From contig CAZHCW010000006.1 of NCBI GenBank assembly GCA_964531325.1, positions 109,380 through 173,379 on the forward strand: DNA of 64,000 nucleotides. The letters run 5' to 3'. Below are positions 54,325 through 63,156 of this stretch, piece by piece; positions within the stretch are counted from its first letter, which is position 1, and every line of letters begins with the position of its first letter. The position numbers and the translations under genes were made by a program. This DNA is from UTCHB3 sp964531325. Lineage in GTDB: Bacteria > Bacteroidota > Ignavibacteria > Ignavibacteriales > Ignavibacteriaceae. Below the pieces are notes generated by a model. The model was not told the origin of the DNA. It did not search any database and saw only the letters and a program-made list of their open reading frames with translations.

Positions 54325-56394
54325 TTACTTCATTTGTGCAAGAAGCATCACAAAAGTTCTTGATGCCAGCCGATACCTTCCACCATTGACCAATACCCCT
54401 GAACCCTGTTCATAAAAATCATCGGGCGACTCAAACGAAGTATCGATTACTCTCTCCCACTCTGTGGCATTATTGTAGTGTGGTAATTTAAATTCGAGTG
54501 GATCCCACAAACTGTTCATTATAAAATGATAATATTTGTTGAACCAAAAATCTTTTAATGTAAATGAAACAGTCCGCGATTTGTCGCTAAAATCGGCACT
54601 AAAAGGCTCGGTTCCATGGAAATCGATAATGGAAGCTCCAAAGTTTCCACCCAAAATCCACGGTGTGGGAAGGGTGAAAATGGGGTTCAATTTTGTAAAA
54701 TGGATCATTTTTTTTGTGAAAAGATAGATGTCGTTGTTGGTCTTTACCAATGACCAGTCGAACCAGTTCATTTCACTGTCGTGACAGTAGGCATTATTAT
54801 TCCCGTTCTGTGTTCTTCTAACCTCGTCACCCATCAGCAAAAGAGGTGTACCTTGTGCAATATACAGCGACACAATGAGATTTTTGATCAGTTTTACTCT
54901 GGTTTTTTCAATGAGTGGATCAGAAGTTGGACCTTCAATCCCACAGTTCCAGGAATAATTGTCGTTGGCTCCATCACGATTTCCTTCCCTGTTCGACTCA
55001 TTATGTTTAACATTGTAGGAAACCAGATCGTTAAGAGTAAATCCGTCGTGACAGGTCACAAAGTTTATACCTCTTGATGGATTTCTTAGAGGATCGATAT
55101 AGACATCGGGACTTGCAGAGAGCCTCGATGCCATCGTTGAAACAATTTTCTCCTCACCCCTGATAAATCTTCTTACATCATCTCTGAATTTCCCGTTCCA
55201 CTCTGCCCATTTATATCCAATAAATGAACCAACTTGATATAAACCCCCGGCATCCCATGCTTCAGCTATAAGCTTTGTGCCTGCAAGAACGGGTTCCGAC
55301 TCTATTTGCCACAATACAGGTGGATTCTGCAAAGGTTTTCCATCATGATCACGGGCAAGAACCGATGCCAGATCAAATCTGAATCCATCCACATGCATTT
55401 CAGATACCCAGTAGCGAAGGGAATCGATAATCATTCGTTTTACTACCGAATTGTTTGCATTTAGTGTGTTTCCACAACCTGTGTAGTTTGCATATCCATA
55501 GGGATTATTTTCATCAAGTATGTAATATTCAGCATTTTCAAAGCCACGAAACGAGAGGAAGGGACCTGTTTCATTTCCTTCTGCGGTATGATTAAACACA
55601 ACATCAAGAATTACTTCAATTCCTGCTTTGTGAAGGGCTTTTACCATGTCACGAAACTCATTCACGGGGCCAAGGAGCGACTGATCAGAACTGTATGCCC
55701 TGTGAGGGGCAAAGAAGGCAATGGGGTTGTAACCCCAGTAATTCACTAATGGTGGTTTTACATCGTGAGCGTCAAACTGTTGAACGGGAAGCAGTTCAAC
55801 TGCGGTAATTCCAAGATCCAAAAGATAAGGAATTTTCTCTATCAACCCACGATATGTACCCCTGTAAAATTCATCCACACCGGAGTTTTTATTTGCCGTG
55901 AATCCTTTAACATGCAATTCGTAGATGTAGGTTCTTTTTGTATCTATGTTTAACGGTTTGTCGCCTTCCCAATCGTAATCGGTTGGGTCAACAACGATAC
56001 TCCGCATCGAGCAACTGACATTACTTCCCGGTTTACGGGCAGCCTCACGGTTGTAAACAGAATCACTTATCAGTAGTGAATAAGGATCAATCAGCACCTT
56101 CTCAGGATCATATTTTAGCCCTTCATTGGGTTTATATGGACCATAAACTCTGTAGGCGTAGATCTGTCCCGGTTTCACTCCTTCAACAAAGGCATGCCAA
56201 TAAAAATAGGTTCTATGATTAAGTATATCAAGCCTTATCACCTGCAAAGGTTGCGGGTCTTCACTCCCCTTAAAAAGCAGAAGTTCAACAGCTGTGGCAT
56301 TTCTGGAATAAACACAGAAATTCACACCTGATCCATCGGGGGCTACATGAGCCCCCAATTGATATGAATTGCCCGGATATACTTTAAATGACAT
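54325..56394 (-). CDS. glgX: Glycogen debranching enzyme GlgX
   Basis: 689 aa, no signal peptide, so cytoplasmic. An N-terminal CBM48 domain (QLGAHVAPDGSGVNFCVYSRNA) is followed by the GH13_11 barrel: YIYELHVKGFT, ITAVELLPVQQFDAHD, VILDVVFNHTAEGNETGP, MHVDGFRFDLASVLARD (nucleophile Asp), KLIAEAWDAGGLYQVG (acid/base Glu) and FVTCHDGFTLNDLVSY (stabilising Asp). DEVRRTQNGNNNAYCHD is also a GlgX hallmark. It hydrolyses alpha-1,6 branch points of limit dextrins during glycogen breakdown. One base separates its start from the stop of the GH13 amylase gene, so they share an mRNA. Confidence 0.95.
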   Translation of the reverse strand: MSFKVYPGNSYQLGAHVAPDGSGVNFCVYSRNATAVELLLFKGSEDPQPLQVIRLDILNHRTYFYWHAFVEGVKPGQIYAYRVYGPYKPNEGLKYDPEKVLIDPYSLLISDSVYNREAARKPGSNVSCSMRSIVVDPTDYDWEGDKPLNIDTKRTYIYELHVKGFTANKNSGVDEFYRGTYRGLIEKIPYLLDLGITAVELLPVQQFDAHDVKPPLVNYWGYNPIAFFAPHRAYSSDQSLLGPVNEFRDMVKALHKAGIEVILDVVFNHTAEGNETGPFLSFRGFENAEYYILDENNPYGYANYTGCGNTLNANNSVVKRMIIDSLRYWVSEMHVDGFRFDLASVLARDHDGKPLQNPPVLWQIESEPVLAGTKLIAEAWDAGGLYQVGSFIGYKWAEWNGKFRDDVRRFIRGEEKIVSTMASRLSASPDVYIDPLRNPSRGINFVTCHDGFTLNDLVSYNVKHNESNREGNRDGANDNYSWNCGIEGPTSDPLIEKTRVKLIKNLIVSLYIAQGTPLLLMGDEVRRTQNGNNNAYCHDSEMNWFDWSLVKTNNDIYLFTKKMIHFTKLNPIFTLPTPWILGGNFGASIIDFHGTEPFSADFSDKSRTVSFTLKDFWFNKYYHFIMNSLWDPLEFKLPHYNNATEWERVIDTSFESPDDFYEQGSGVLVNGGRYRLASRTFVMLLAQMK

Positions 56395-56395
56395 C

Positions 56396-58792
56396 CTATT
56401 TATCCAGTATAAAAATCTCGTATCCCGAGGGAGCGATTTTTACTTTCATCTGGTTTTTCTCCAATATAATTCTCTCTTTTGTCAGAGGATTTTCGGCGTA
56501 TCCCACTTCGTAATACTCTGGGATATCCACGGTAACCACTTCCTCTTTTTCCGATTTGTTGAGCAACACAAGAATTCTCTCATTTGCATCAGACCTGATA
56601 TAACCAAGCTGATTGTGGCTTGCCAACACTGTAAGCACATCGCCATATCTGAGAGCAGAATGTTTTTTGCGAAGGTTAATCAGTTTTGTAACATCATCAA
56701 GGGTTTTCTGTTCGTTTCGGGTTAATTTATCCCCAAAATACATCATTCTTCTGTTGTCAGGGTCTGAGGCACCGGTCATTCCAAACTCGGAACCGTAATA
56801 AATAACGGGGAGCCCCGGAATGGTAAGCATATAAGCATAATAAAGTTTCAGTTTGTCGAAACTTGAAAGTTTGTCAACTGTTGGAGGATTTTCCCAGGCG
56901 ATTTCAGATGCTTTCCCGTCATTTATCGCAAGGTCGCCATCAGCATACGCCATATACCGAATTTTGTCGTGACTGTCCATGATATTGCCCATAACATGGA
57001 GTGGCCCATAAACTTCAGCGGTTTTTTCCATTTCGGTTGCAATCAGTTCTAAAGAGGCATTTTTATCGATAAATGCAACAATTGCCACATCAAAAAGGTT
57101 AAAATTGAACTGTGCGTTTAGCTGGCCATTGTTTACATATGAGCTGATCATTGCATAGTCGCCAAAGGTCTCGCCGATCTGATACACTTCAATATCGCGT
57201 TTCCCGGTGAAGTGTTTTTTGATTTTTGCAGTAAGAACACGCCAGAACTCGTTTGGTACATGTTTTACGGCATCATGTCTGAACCCGTCGGCACCCGTTT
57301 GCTCAAGCCACCAGATTGCATTTTCAGTCATCGCTTTCAGAGCAGCTTTCGATTTTGTAAAATCGAATGAAGGAATGTATGGTTCAAACCATGTAGTAAG
57401 ACGGTATTCGTCCCATAATCTCAGGTTTTTTCTGCCATCGGGAAGGTCCAGTGTTCCGAACCATTCGGGATGTTTCTTCCACCAGGGATGTTCCTGATGA
57501 ACATGGTGTGATACAAAATCGAGAAGTATCTTAATCCCTTTTTTATGGGCGGTATTAACCAATTCTTTCATCTTTTTCATTGTGCCAAACTGCTCTTCCA
57601 CTTTTGTATCGCTTATTGGCCAGTAGCCATGGTAACCAGTGTACCAGCGGTTTGGTGTGGGGAATTCTCTGTAGGCAGTGTTTGGATTGTCATTAATCGG
57701 TGAAATCCAGATCGTGTTAATTCCAAGTTTATCAAAATAACCATCGTTTATCTTGTCGATAATTCCCTGGAAATCGCCACCATTATAATTAGCAGGGGGA
57801 AAAACTGAATCCTGTACAACGGGTTTATTAATCGATTTGTCGCCATCTTTAAATCTGTCGATCATAATCGAATAAATAATTCCATCGTACCAGTTGAATT
57901 TTCCACTTCCTGCGGGTTTTCCATCCTGGATGAAGATATACTGCCAGTTTGACTTTTGTCCGTTTTGGGTAACGGCAACTCTTAAAAGTTTATTCCCCTT
58001 CATTCCCCATCTTTCGAGGGTAAGGGTAATTTTATTGTCTTCCACTTTTATTTGATTTTTTGCTAATTCCTGATTGTCCAGAAGTGCAGTAACATTCTCC
58101 TCAAGGATTAGAGGTGCCTGCCCTGTGTTTTCATAATAGAAGTGGTATATCATGTATGATTTGGTTTCCTTCACACCTATATTATGGAGGAAAACTTTGT
58201 TTTTGAACGGTTTTTCTATGATAATAACGGAATTGTAAGCTCCCATCCCATTTGGGACAGAATCTTTGTTTGCATAATCAACAATCTCTTCGCCGTCACC
58301 ATAAAATTTATATTCATATCTTCCCGGTTCAATTGGCACATCAATCTCGTAAGTACCATCGCCATTTTTATCGGTCATCGGAGTATATTGCCTGCTCCAG
58401 CCATTAAACTGACCAATAACAGTAAGATATTTATATTGTTTTAACGGTTTGAATGTAAATGTGTGGTACCTTACTTTCCCGACGACAACAGGAATCTGAT
58501 AAGTTGTTTTTCCGTACTCAAAAGCAAGCAGAGTAATCCCTTCAAAATCATCTTTTGAGGTAAGTCTAAGCAAACTGTCCCGGTAGCCAAATGAAACATC
58601 GAGATTTTTGTTTGGTAAAAATTTAATTTTATAGTCTGTGGCATAATAGAGATCAGATATCTTAAAATCAGCCGTTTGACCTGAAACAAGTCTAACAGGA
58701 TGGATAATATCAGTGATCTTTTGAGTAAAACCATAACCACTTAAAATAACCACAAAAGCAAGTGCCAATGTCATATTTTTTATTATTTTCAC
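56396..58792 (-). CDS. Exported GH13 alpha-amylase-family enzyme with CBM48-like domain
   Basis: 798 aa starting at GTG 58792 behind GGAGG. A signal peptide is present (MTLALAFVVILSGYGFTQ). A CBM48/AMPK-type starch-binding module lies at ~108-185 (YLTVIGQFNGWSRQYTPM, PGRYEYKFYGDGEEIVD). The barrel has GINTIWISPIND, ILLDFVSHHVHQEHPW, GADGFRHDAVKHVP (nucleophile Asp), YQIGETFGDYAMI (acid/base Glu) and NIMDSHDKIRYMAYADGD (stabilising Asp), and ends with a beta-sandwich C-domain. All catalytic residues are intact. It likely cuts alpha-glucans in the periplasm or outside; subfamily and products uncertain. Confidence 0.92.
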   Translation of the reverse strand: MKIIKNMTLALAFVVILSGYGFTQKITDIIHPVRLVSGQTADFKISDLYYATDYKIKFLPNKNLDVSFGYRDSLLRLTSKDDFEGITLLAFEYGKTTYQIPVVVGKVRYHTFTFKPLKQYKYLTVIGQFNGWSRQYTPMTDKNGDGTYEIDVPIEPGRYEYKFYGDGEEIVDYANKDSVPNGMGAYNSVIIIEKPFKNKVFLHNIGVKETKSYMIYHFYYENTGQAPLILEENVTALLDNQELAKNQIKVEDNKITLTLERWGMKGNKLLRVAVTQNGQKSNWQYIFIQDGKPAGSGKFNWYDGIIYSIMIDRFKDGDKSINKPVVQDSVFPPANYNGGDFQGIIDKINDGYFDKLGINTIWISPINDNPNTAYREFPTPNRWYTGYHGYWPISDTKVEEQFGTMKKMKELVNTAHKKGIKILLDFVSHHVHQEHPWWKKHPEWFGTLDLPDGRKNLRLWDEYRLTTWFEPYIPSFDFTKSKAALKAMTENAIWWLEQTGADGFRHDAVKHVPNEFWRVLTAKIKKHFTGKRDIEVYQIGETFGDYAMISSYVNNGQLNAQFNFNLFDVAIVAFIDKNASLELIATEMEKTAEVYGPLHVMGNIMDSHDKIRYMAYADGDLAINDGKASEIAWENPPTVDKLSSFDKLKLYYAYMLTIPGLPVIYYGSEFGMTGASDPDNRRMMYFGDKLTRNEQKTLDDVTKLINLRKKHSALRYGDVLTVLASHNQLGYIRSDANERILVLLNKSEKEEVVTVDIPEYYEVGYAENPLTKERIILEKNQMKVKIAPSGYEIFILDK

Positions 58793-58842
58793 GATTCCTC
58801 CGGGTGAAATGAATGTCGGGGAAAAAATTAATTTTGTCGATG

Positions 58843-60879
58843 TTAAAATACAGTAGAATGGTGAATTAAACGGTAAATCTCTTCCTGTGAGTTGTGGGGT
58901 TTGGTCGATTTTGATTTACGGTAGGGGTTGTTTTGGGATTTGTTGATGACGCGGGATTTTAAATTGTCCCTCAACTGGGATTTCAGGATTTGCATAATGG
59001 TTGCCCGGGAAGTTGCATCTTCAACAGGAAAAACCACTTCCATTCTACGGTAGATGTTTCTGCCCATTAAATCAGCAGAGCCGAGCCAGATCCCTGCATC
59101 GCCACCATTATGAAAATAAAACACCCTCGGATGTTCGAGGAATCTTCCTACGATACTAAAAACTCTTATGTTTTCACTTTGATTTTTTACTCCCGGGATG
59201 AGACAACAAATCGCCCTGACAATCAGGTATATCTTCACCCCGGCATTTGATGCCTCATAAAGCTTCTCAATCACTCGTTTTTCTTCAAGATTGTTGACCT
59301 TGATGATTATAATCCCTTTTTTGCCCTCATTGGCAGCTTTTATTTCACGGTCGATGTTGCCGTAAAACCATTCGAGGAAGTTAACCGAAGGGACAATCAG
59401 TTTATTTAATTTTTTAATTGGTACAAAATTTAAGAGGTAATTAAAAACCTTCACCATGTCGGATGTGATAGCAGGATCGGAGGTAAAATATCCAAAATCG
59501 GTGTAGATTTTTGCTGTTTTTTCATTAAAATTTCCCGTTGCCAGATAACCATAGTGTTCAACCTTGCCATCGACCACCCTCTCAACGAGACAAATTTTTG
59601 AATGCACTTTAATTCCCGGAATGCTGTAGTGAACTACAACCCCCGCTTCTTTTAGTTCACCCGACACATCGATATTTGATTCTTCATCAAACCGGGCTTT
59701 TAGTTCAACAAAAACAGTTACTTCCTTCCCGGTTTTTGAGGCATTACAAAGGGCTTCAACAATCTTCGAATTGGATGCCACCCGGTAAAAAGTGATTTTA
59801 ATAAACCTGACAGCGGGGTCACTCGCCGCCTGATTCAGGAAATCTGTAACTACTGAATAGTCGTGATACGGGTAATAAAAAAGTCTGTTTTCACTTTTCA
59901 TCACTTTAAAGTAGTCGGTTATACCCGATTTTATCTGTGACATCGCAGGTAATTCAAGAAGGGGAGCGAGGGGATTGGGGAAACCAAAAAAGTCGCTGAA
60001 ATTATGATACCTTCCTCCGGGGATCATATCTTCTTTTGCCAGCCCAATACCTTTTTTAAGAATTTTTAAAGAGTTTTTTGATAATCTTTTATCAAAAAGG
60101 AATCTTGAGGTTACTCCACTTTTCCTCTTTTTTAACCCTTTTTTGATCTTTTCCAAAAGGCTTCCCGAAAATTCGTCACCTATATCAAGTTCGGCATCCC
60201 GTGTGAGTTTAACTGAATAGACACCTCGAATTACAAATCCCTCAAACACAAGAGGAAGTAAAACCCTTATTAAATCATCAAGAAAAATGTAACAATGTTT
60301 TCCAGCGGCAACTGAAATGTTGATGAATCTTCCAAACTTTTCAACTGGTATTTCAAATATGGAATAGGAAAGGGTTTGTCTTTCATCCCTCGAGACAAGC
60401 TCCACAAAATGGTAGAGGGCTTTGTTTTTCAGGAAAAGATTAACTTTCCCGGGCTCAAATATGCTTGGGGTAATCTCAGGCAAAATCTCACCGCTTAACT
60501 CCGTAAGAATGTAGTCAATTTGGGCAGGGGAGAGATTATTCTCATCAAGAATAAAAATATTGTTACGGTTTAGAGAGGGGATTATCTGTTTTCGGTAAAT
60601 TTCACCAAATTCTTCCTGATATCTGTTCACTCTCCTTTTGATTTTTAAGAGGAGTTCAGAAGTATCCATCCCCTGTTTCTTTTTCCCCGGGTCTTCCCGC
60701 ATAACTGCACGAAGTGATCCAACCCGAACCCGGAAAAATTCATCAAGATTTGAGGAAAAGATTGCAAGGAATTTTATGCGATCGTAAAGTGGAACAGAGA
60801 GGTCTTTCGCTTCCTGCAAAACCCGGTAATTAAATGAAAGCCAACTGAGTTCCCGATTAAAAAAAGTGAATCTCGACAT
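58843..60879 (-). CDS. ppk1: Polyphosphate kinase 1
   Basis: 678 aa, full length for PPK1. FNRELSWLSFNYRVLQEA and FLAIFSSNLDEFFRVRVG mark the N and head domains. The catalytic C-terminal domains, which have a phospholipase-D-like fold, carry IPGIKVHSKICLVERV (autophosphorylated His), YLATGNFNEKTAKIYTDFG and RVFYFHNGGDAGIWLGSADL with NIYRRMEVVFPV. It polymerises ATP gamma-phosphate to polyphosphate reversibly at the inner membrane. Its start overlaps the sixA stop by one base. Confidence 0.97.
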   Translation of the reverse strand: MSRFTFFNRELSWLSFNYRVLQEAKDLSVPLYDRIKFLAIFSSNLDEFFRVRVGSLRAVMREDPGKKKQGMDTSELLLKIKRRVNRYQEEFGEIYRKQIIPSLNRNNIFILDENNLSPAQIDYILTELSGEILPEITPSIFEPGKVNLFLKNKALYHFVELVSRDERQTLSYSIFEIPVEKFGRFINISVAAGKHCYIFLDDLIRVLLPLVFEGFVIRGVYSVKLTRDAELDIGDEFSGSLLEKIKKGLKKRKSGVTSRFLFDKRLSKNSLKILKKGIGLAKEDMIPGGRYHNFSDFFGFPNPLAPLLELPAMSQIKSGITDYFKVMKSENRLFYYPYHDYSVVTDFLNQAASDPAVRFIKITFYRVASNSKIVEALCNASKTGKEVTVFVELKARFDEESNIDVSGELKEAGVVVHYSIPGIKVHSKICLVERVVDGKVEHYGYLATGNFNEKTAKIYTDFGYFTSDPAITSDMVKVFNYLLNFVPIKKLNKLIVPSVNFLEWFYGNIDREIKAANEGKKGIIIIKVNNLEEKRVIEKLYEASNAGVKIYLIVRAICCLIPGVKNQSENIRVFSIVGRFLEHPRVFYFHNGGDAGIWLGSADLMGRNIYRRMEVVFPVEDATSRATIMQILKSQLRDNLKSRVINKSQNNPYRKSKSTKPHNSQEEIYRLIHHSTVF

Positions 60880-61376
60880 TAAAGCACTTCTTTTGGAACC
60901 AGAAATTTTTCAAGTAAACATTTCCCACTGGCAAGTTTATTCCATTCACCCTCAAATCGAAGTTCCGCAACTCCACATGTGGGGATATTGGCAACATAGT
61001 TGTTCCCACCTGTCAAGCGGTTAAGAAGTTCGGTAAGTCCGGGGTTGTGGGCCACAATCATCACACTGTCACATTCAGACGGTGTTTCTTTGATGAGTAA
61101 AAAAATCTCCTGAGCTGATGCCAGATAAAGTTCTTTTTCATAAATCAGTTTTTGAGGTTTAATCCCAATTTCCGTCGTTACGAGTTCAGCAGTGGTTTTT
61201 GCTCTCATGGCGGTGCTGGTAATAACCAGAGCGGGGATCATTCCTTTTGATTTAAGGAGTTTCCCCATGGCAGGAGCGTTACTTAGTCCCCTTTTATTGA
61301 GGGGTCTGTCAAAATCCCGAATGGAGGTATCAGCCCAATCAGATTTTGCGTGACGAAGAAGGTAAATAGTTTTCAT
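60879..61376 (-). CDS. sixA: SixA-type phosphohistidine phosphatase
   Basis: 165 aa histidine phosphatase. YLLRHAKSDWADTSIRDFDRPLNKRG is the SixA start with catalytic His in RHAKSDW. STAMRAKTTAELV supplies the Arg, and VMIVAHNPGLTELLNRL supplies the second His. SixA removes phosphate from phosphohistidine proteins (PTS NPr/ArcB in E. coli). Position immediately before ppk1, whose enzyme works through a phosphohistidine, is notable but a direct link is unproven. Confidence 0.92.
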   Translation of the reverse strand: MKTIYLLRHAKSDWADTSIRDFDRPLNKRGLSNAPAMGKLLKSKGMIPALVITSTAMRAKTTAELVTTEIGIKPQKLIYEKELYLASAQEIFLLIKETPSECDSVMIVAHNPGLTELLNRLTGGNNYVANIPTCGVAELRFEGEWNKLASGKCLLEKFLVPKEVL

Positions 61377-61390
61377 AAAACCTGTTTTTT

Positions 61391-62668
61391 TTAAGCTAAA
61401 ATAACAGCAGCTATAAAGGAGAGAACGGATATTAAAAGTCCAATCCCAAAAACATCGTAAGAATAACGGAGGAACTTATATTTCCTCTCAAGTACTACTC
61501 CGAGATAATAGACATCCCTGATCATACTTCCGTAGAGATATTCAGCATCCATCATCAGCCTTTCCATTCCAAAAGTGTAGTCATCAAGGCTCATATTGTA
61601 AAAATTACCAAAAAAGAGGAGGTTCCCCCTTCTGTTTTCGATGTCTTCTCTTGATACTACTCCTTTTGAGACATTGGGACGACTGCTCATTATGGCAAAT
61701 CCAAGAGAGATCATACAAACCGACAGGATAATTATTGTGGGTGCGGTCAAATGGGGGAAAGCAGCCAGCCTTCCAACCAAAGTACTGATAAGAATTGAAA
61801 TAAGAATTGAATTAACCGAGATCATCATATTCGCTTTTCTGTCAGCATTTGCACTCAAATCGATATGAACTCTTGTAAGATTTCTGAAGAGGGTTTCAAC
61901 ACCGCGATTGGTACTTTTTCCGGTCAGTTTGAGCTGTTTTTTAGCGGCTTCCCGTTCATTTTGTCCAAAACTTGAAAGAATTTTATCAGCCACTCCTGCA
62001 ATTCCCTTCTCTTCGGGCAAATTTTGAATTGCCTCTGCGGCTTCAGTTAGCTTTTCGATCACTGTGGATTCATTTAATCCTTTCAGCTTTTGAATCTGTT
62101 TTTGCAGATTTTGGGCTTTTCTGGGACCAAATTTTTCTCTGGCATATTGAGTATAAAAATTGTGATTTGTAAGGAATTCAATATTTCCTTTAGCCCACTC
62201 GGCATCAGAGATTTTTTTGTTGTGGACAATTTCCAGTTCCTCCCTCAAAAGAGTGGACCTTGAATTAAATCCTTTTTGCCCCAACTGAAGCAGATCGGCA
62301 TCAGCCACGATGGCTTCGAGTTGATTTGCCGGGGTTGCCCCCTTTTTAGTAACAAGAATTAAAGAAAGAATCCGTCTGACCCGATCGGCATCAATACCTT
62401 CATTTGTAAAAAACTCAGAGGCAATTTTACAGCTCTCCTCTTCATGACCCAAAATGGTTTTGGTATATCCCGTATCATGGAAAAGTGTTGCGAGTATCGC
62501 ATTTTCTGCGTCCTCACCAATAACTCCACAATTTTCACAAAGCATTCTGCAATTTGCAGTAACACTTAATGTATGTGCGAGATCGTGATACCTGTAGATG
62601 GGATCAAGTTGATTTGTTAATAAATTTCTTACAAAAGCTTCAGCTTTAAAAAGTAAATTGTTATCCAT
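61391..62668 (-). CDS. HD phosphohydrolase fused to PycTM-like (DUF5706) membrane domain
   Basis: About 425 aa from ATG 62668. An open frame continues to 62737, but that part is translated octanucleotide repeat and is rejected. Residues ~10-200 are an HD domain: YRYHDLAHTLSV (His), LATLFHDTGYTKT (HD) and IVADADLLQLG (Asp), with VTKKGA between. Residues ~250-425 match DUF5706, the PycTM effector domain of Pycsar systems: LFRNLTRVHIDLSANADRKANMM, two to three membrane helices (ISVNSILISILISTLVG, TIIILSVCMISLGFAIM, GIGLLISVLSFIAAVILA) and the RRGNLLFFGNFYNMSLDDY motif. No cyclase gene is nearby. It precedes sixA and ppk1 by 14 bases and is probably co-expressed with them. Confidence 0.85.
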   Translation of the reverse strand: MDNNLLFKAEAFVRNLLTNQLDPIYRYHDLAHTLSVTANCRMLCENCGVIGEDAENAILATLFHDTGYTKTILGHEEESCKIASEFFTNEGIDADRVRRILSLILVTKKGATPANQLEAIVADADLLQLGQKGFNSRSTLLREELEIVHNKKISDAEWAKGNIEFLTNHNFYTQYAREKFGPRKAQNLQKQIQKLKGLNESTVIEKLTEAAEAIQNLPEEKGIAGVADKILSSFGQNEREAAKKQLKLTGKSTNRGVETLFRNLTRVHIDLSANADRKANMMISVNSILISILISTLVGRLAAFPHLTAPTIIILSVCMISLGFAIMSSRPNVSKGVVSREDIENRRGNLLFFGNFYNMSLDDYTFGMERLMMDAEYLYGSMIRDVYYLGVVLERKYKFLRYSYDVFGIGLLISVLSFIAAVILA

Positions 62669-62752
62669 GTCTAATCCAGTTAATGCAATAATGCAGTAAT
62701 CCAATAATCCTGTTAATGCAGTAATCCAATAATCCAATAATCCAATAATTTG
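62669..62752. repeat. Octanucleotide array at the translation start of the HD-PycTM gene
   Basis: About nine 8-bp units of the type (A/G)TAATCCA or ATAATGCA (plus strand) fill 62675-62752, up to a few bases before the ATG on the minus strand. They replace a normal ribosome site; only GGATT is present. Changes in copy number would alter spacing and the length of any upstream in-frame start. Confidence 0.8.
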
Positions 62753-62860
62753 AAGTACAATAATACGATTTTACGACAATTCAATTTATCATTTATGAAG
62801 GAATTGTTTAACAGGTTTGGGGGTTACTACGGCTCACCTAAAAATTTGTTAAAATATAAT

Positions 62861-62889
62861 TTGACTTTGATTATTGGATCGATTATATT
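62861..62889 (+). promoter_or_regulatory. Sigma-70-type promoter for the candidate RNA
   Basis: TTGACT, exactly 17 bases, TATATT. It points right, toward 62896-62898 as start of transcription, where no protein gene begins. Confidence 0.7.
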
Positions 62890-62896
62890 TAGGTAA

Positions 62897-63087
62897 GATT
62901 TATTCAGGAGTTCTGGAAAAACAAAAAACAAAAAAAACCAATAGCAGTTGATCCTTTGAGGGATGACAATTGTAGATTTCAGCTTTAACATGTGATCTGG
63001 TTTTGAAATTAAAACGGAAACCGACTTTTAGTCAACCCCTGGCAGTAACTGCCACGGTGTGTCTAAGTGTGGGTTTCCGTTTTTTTC
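62897..63087 (+). ncRNA. Candidate structured RNA with its own promoter and terminator
   Basis: About 190 bases between a good sigma-70-type promoter and a strong terminator, with no open frame bearing a ribosome site. The last ~76 bases (63011-63087) form a closed multi-branch structure: AACGGAAACC pairs with GGTTTCCGTT, enclosing the small hairpins GACT-TTT-AGTC and TGGCAG-TAA-CTGCCA and a GUGUGU-rich strand; a T-run follows. The 5' ~110 bases are A-rich with the hairpin ATCC/GGAT near 62951. Size resembles 6S-type RNA but the 5' and 3' ends do not pair, so the family is unassigned. It could instead be a leader of the lipoprotein gene at 63157. Confidence 0.55.
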
Positions 63088-63105
63088 GTTTTAAAGAATT
63101 TCATC

Positions 63106-63134
63106 TTGACAAGTTTTTAATCACAACATCAAAT
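63106..63134 (+). promoter_or_regulatory. Possible promoter of the lipoprotein gene
   Basis: TTGACA, 17 bases, TCAAAT, just after the RNA terminator and ~22 bases before the ATG. The -10 matches the consensus at four of six positions. Confidence 0.35.
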
Positions 63135-63156
63135 TTATTTTCTTTGGTGGTTTAGC

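Noticed and set aside
61391..62668. Complete Pycsar defence system
   Set aside because: Only the PycTM-like domain is present; no pyrimidine cyclase gene is found in the window.
62669..62737. N-terminal extension of the HD-PycTM protein to 62737
   Set aside because: These 23 codons are translated octanucleotide repeat and do not resemble a signal or HD sequence.
62897..63087. 6S RNA assignment for the candidate RNA
   Set aside because: Length fits, but the 3' arm pairs with an internal segment at 63011, not the 5' end, and no central bubble flanked by long stems is seen.
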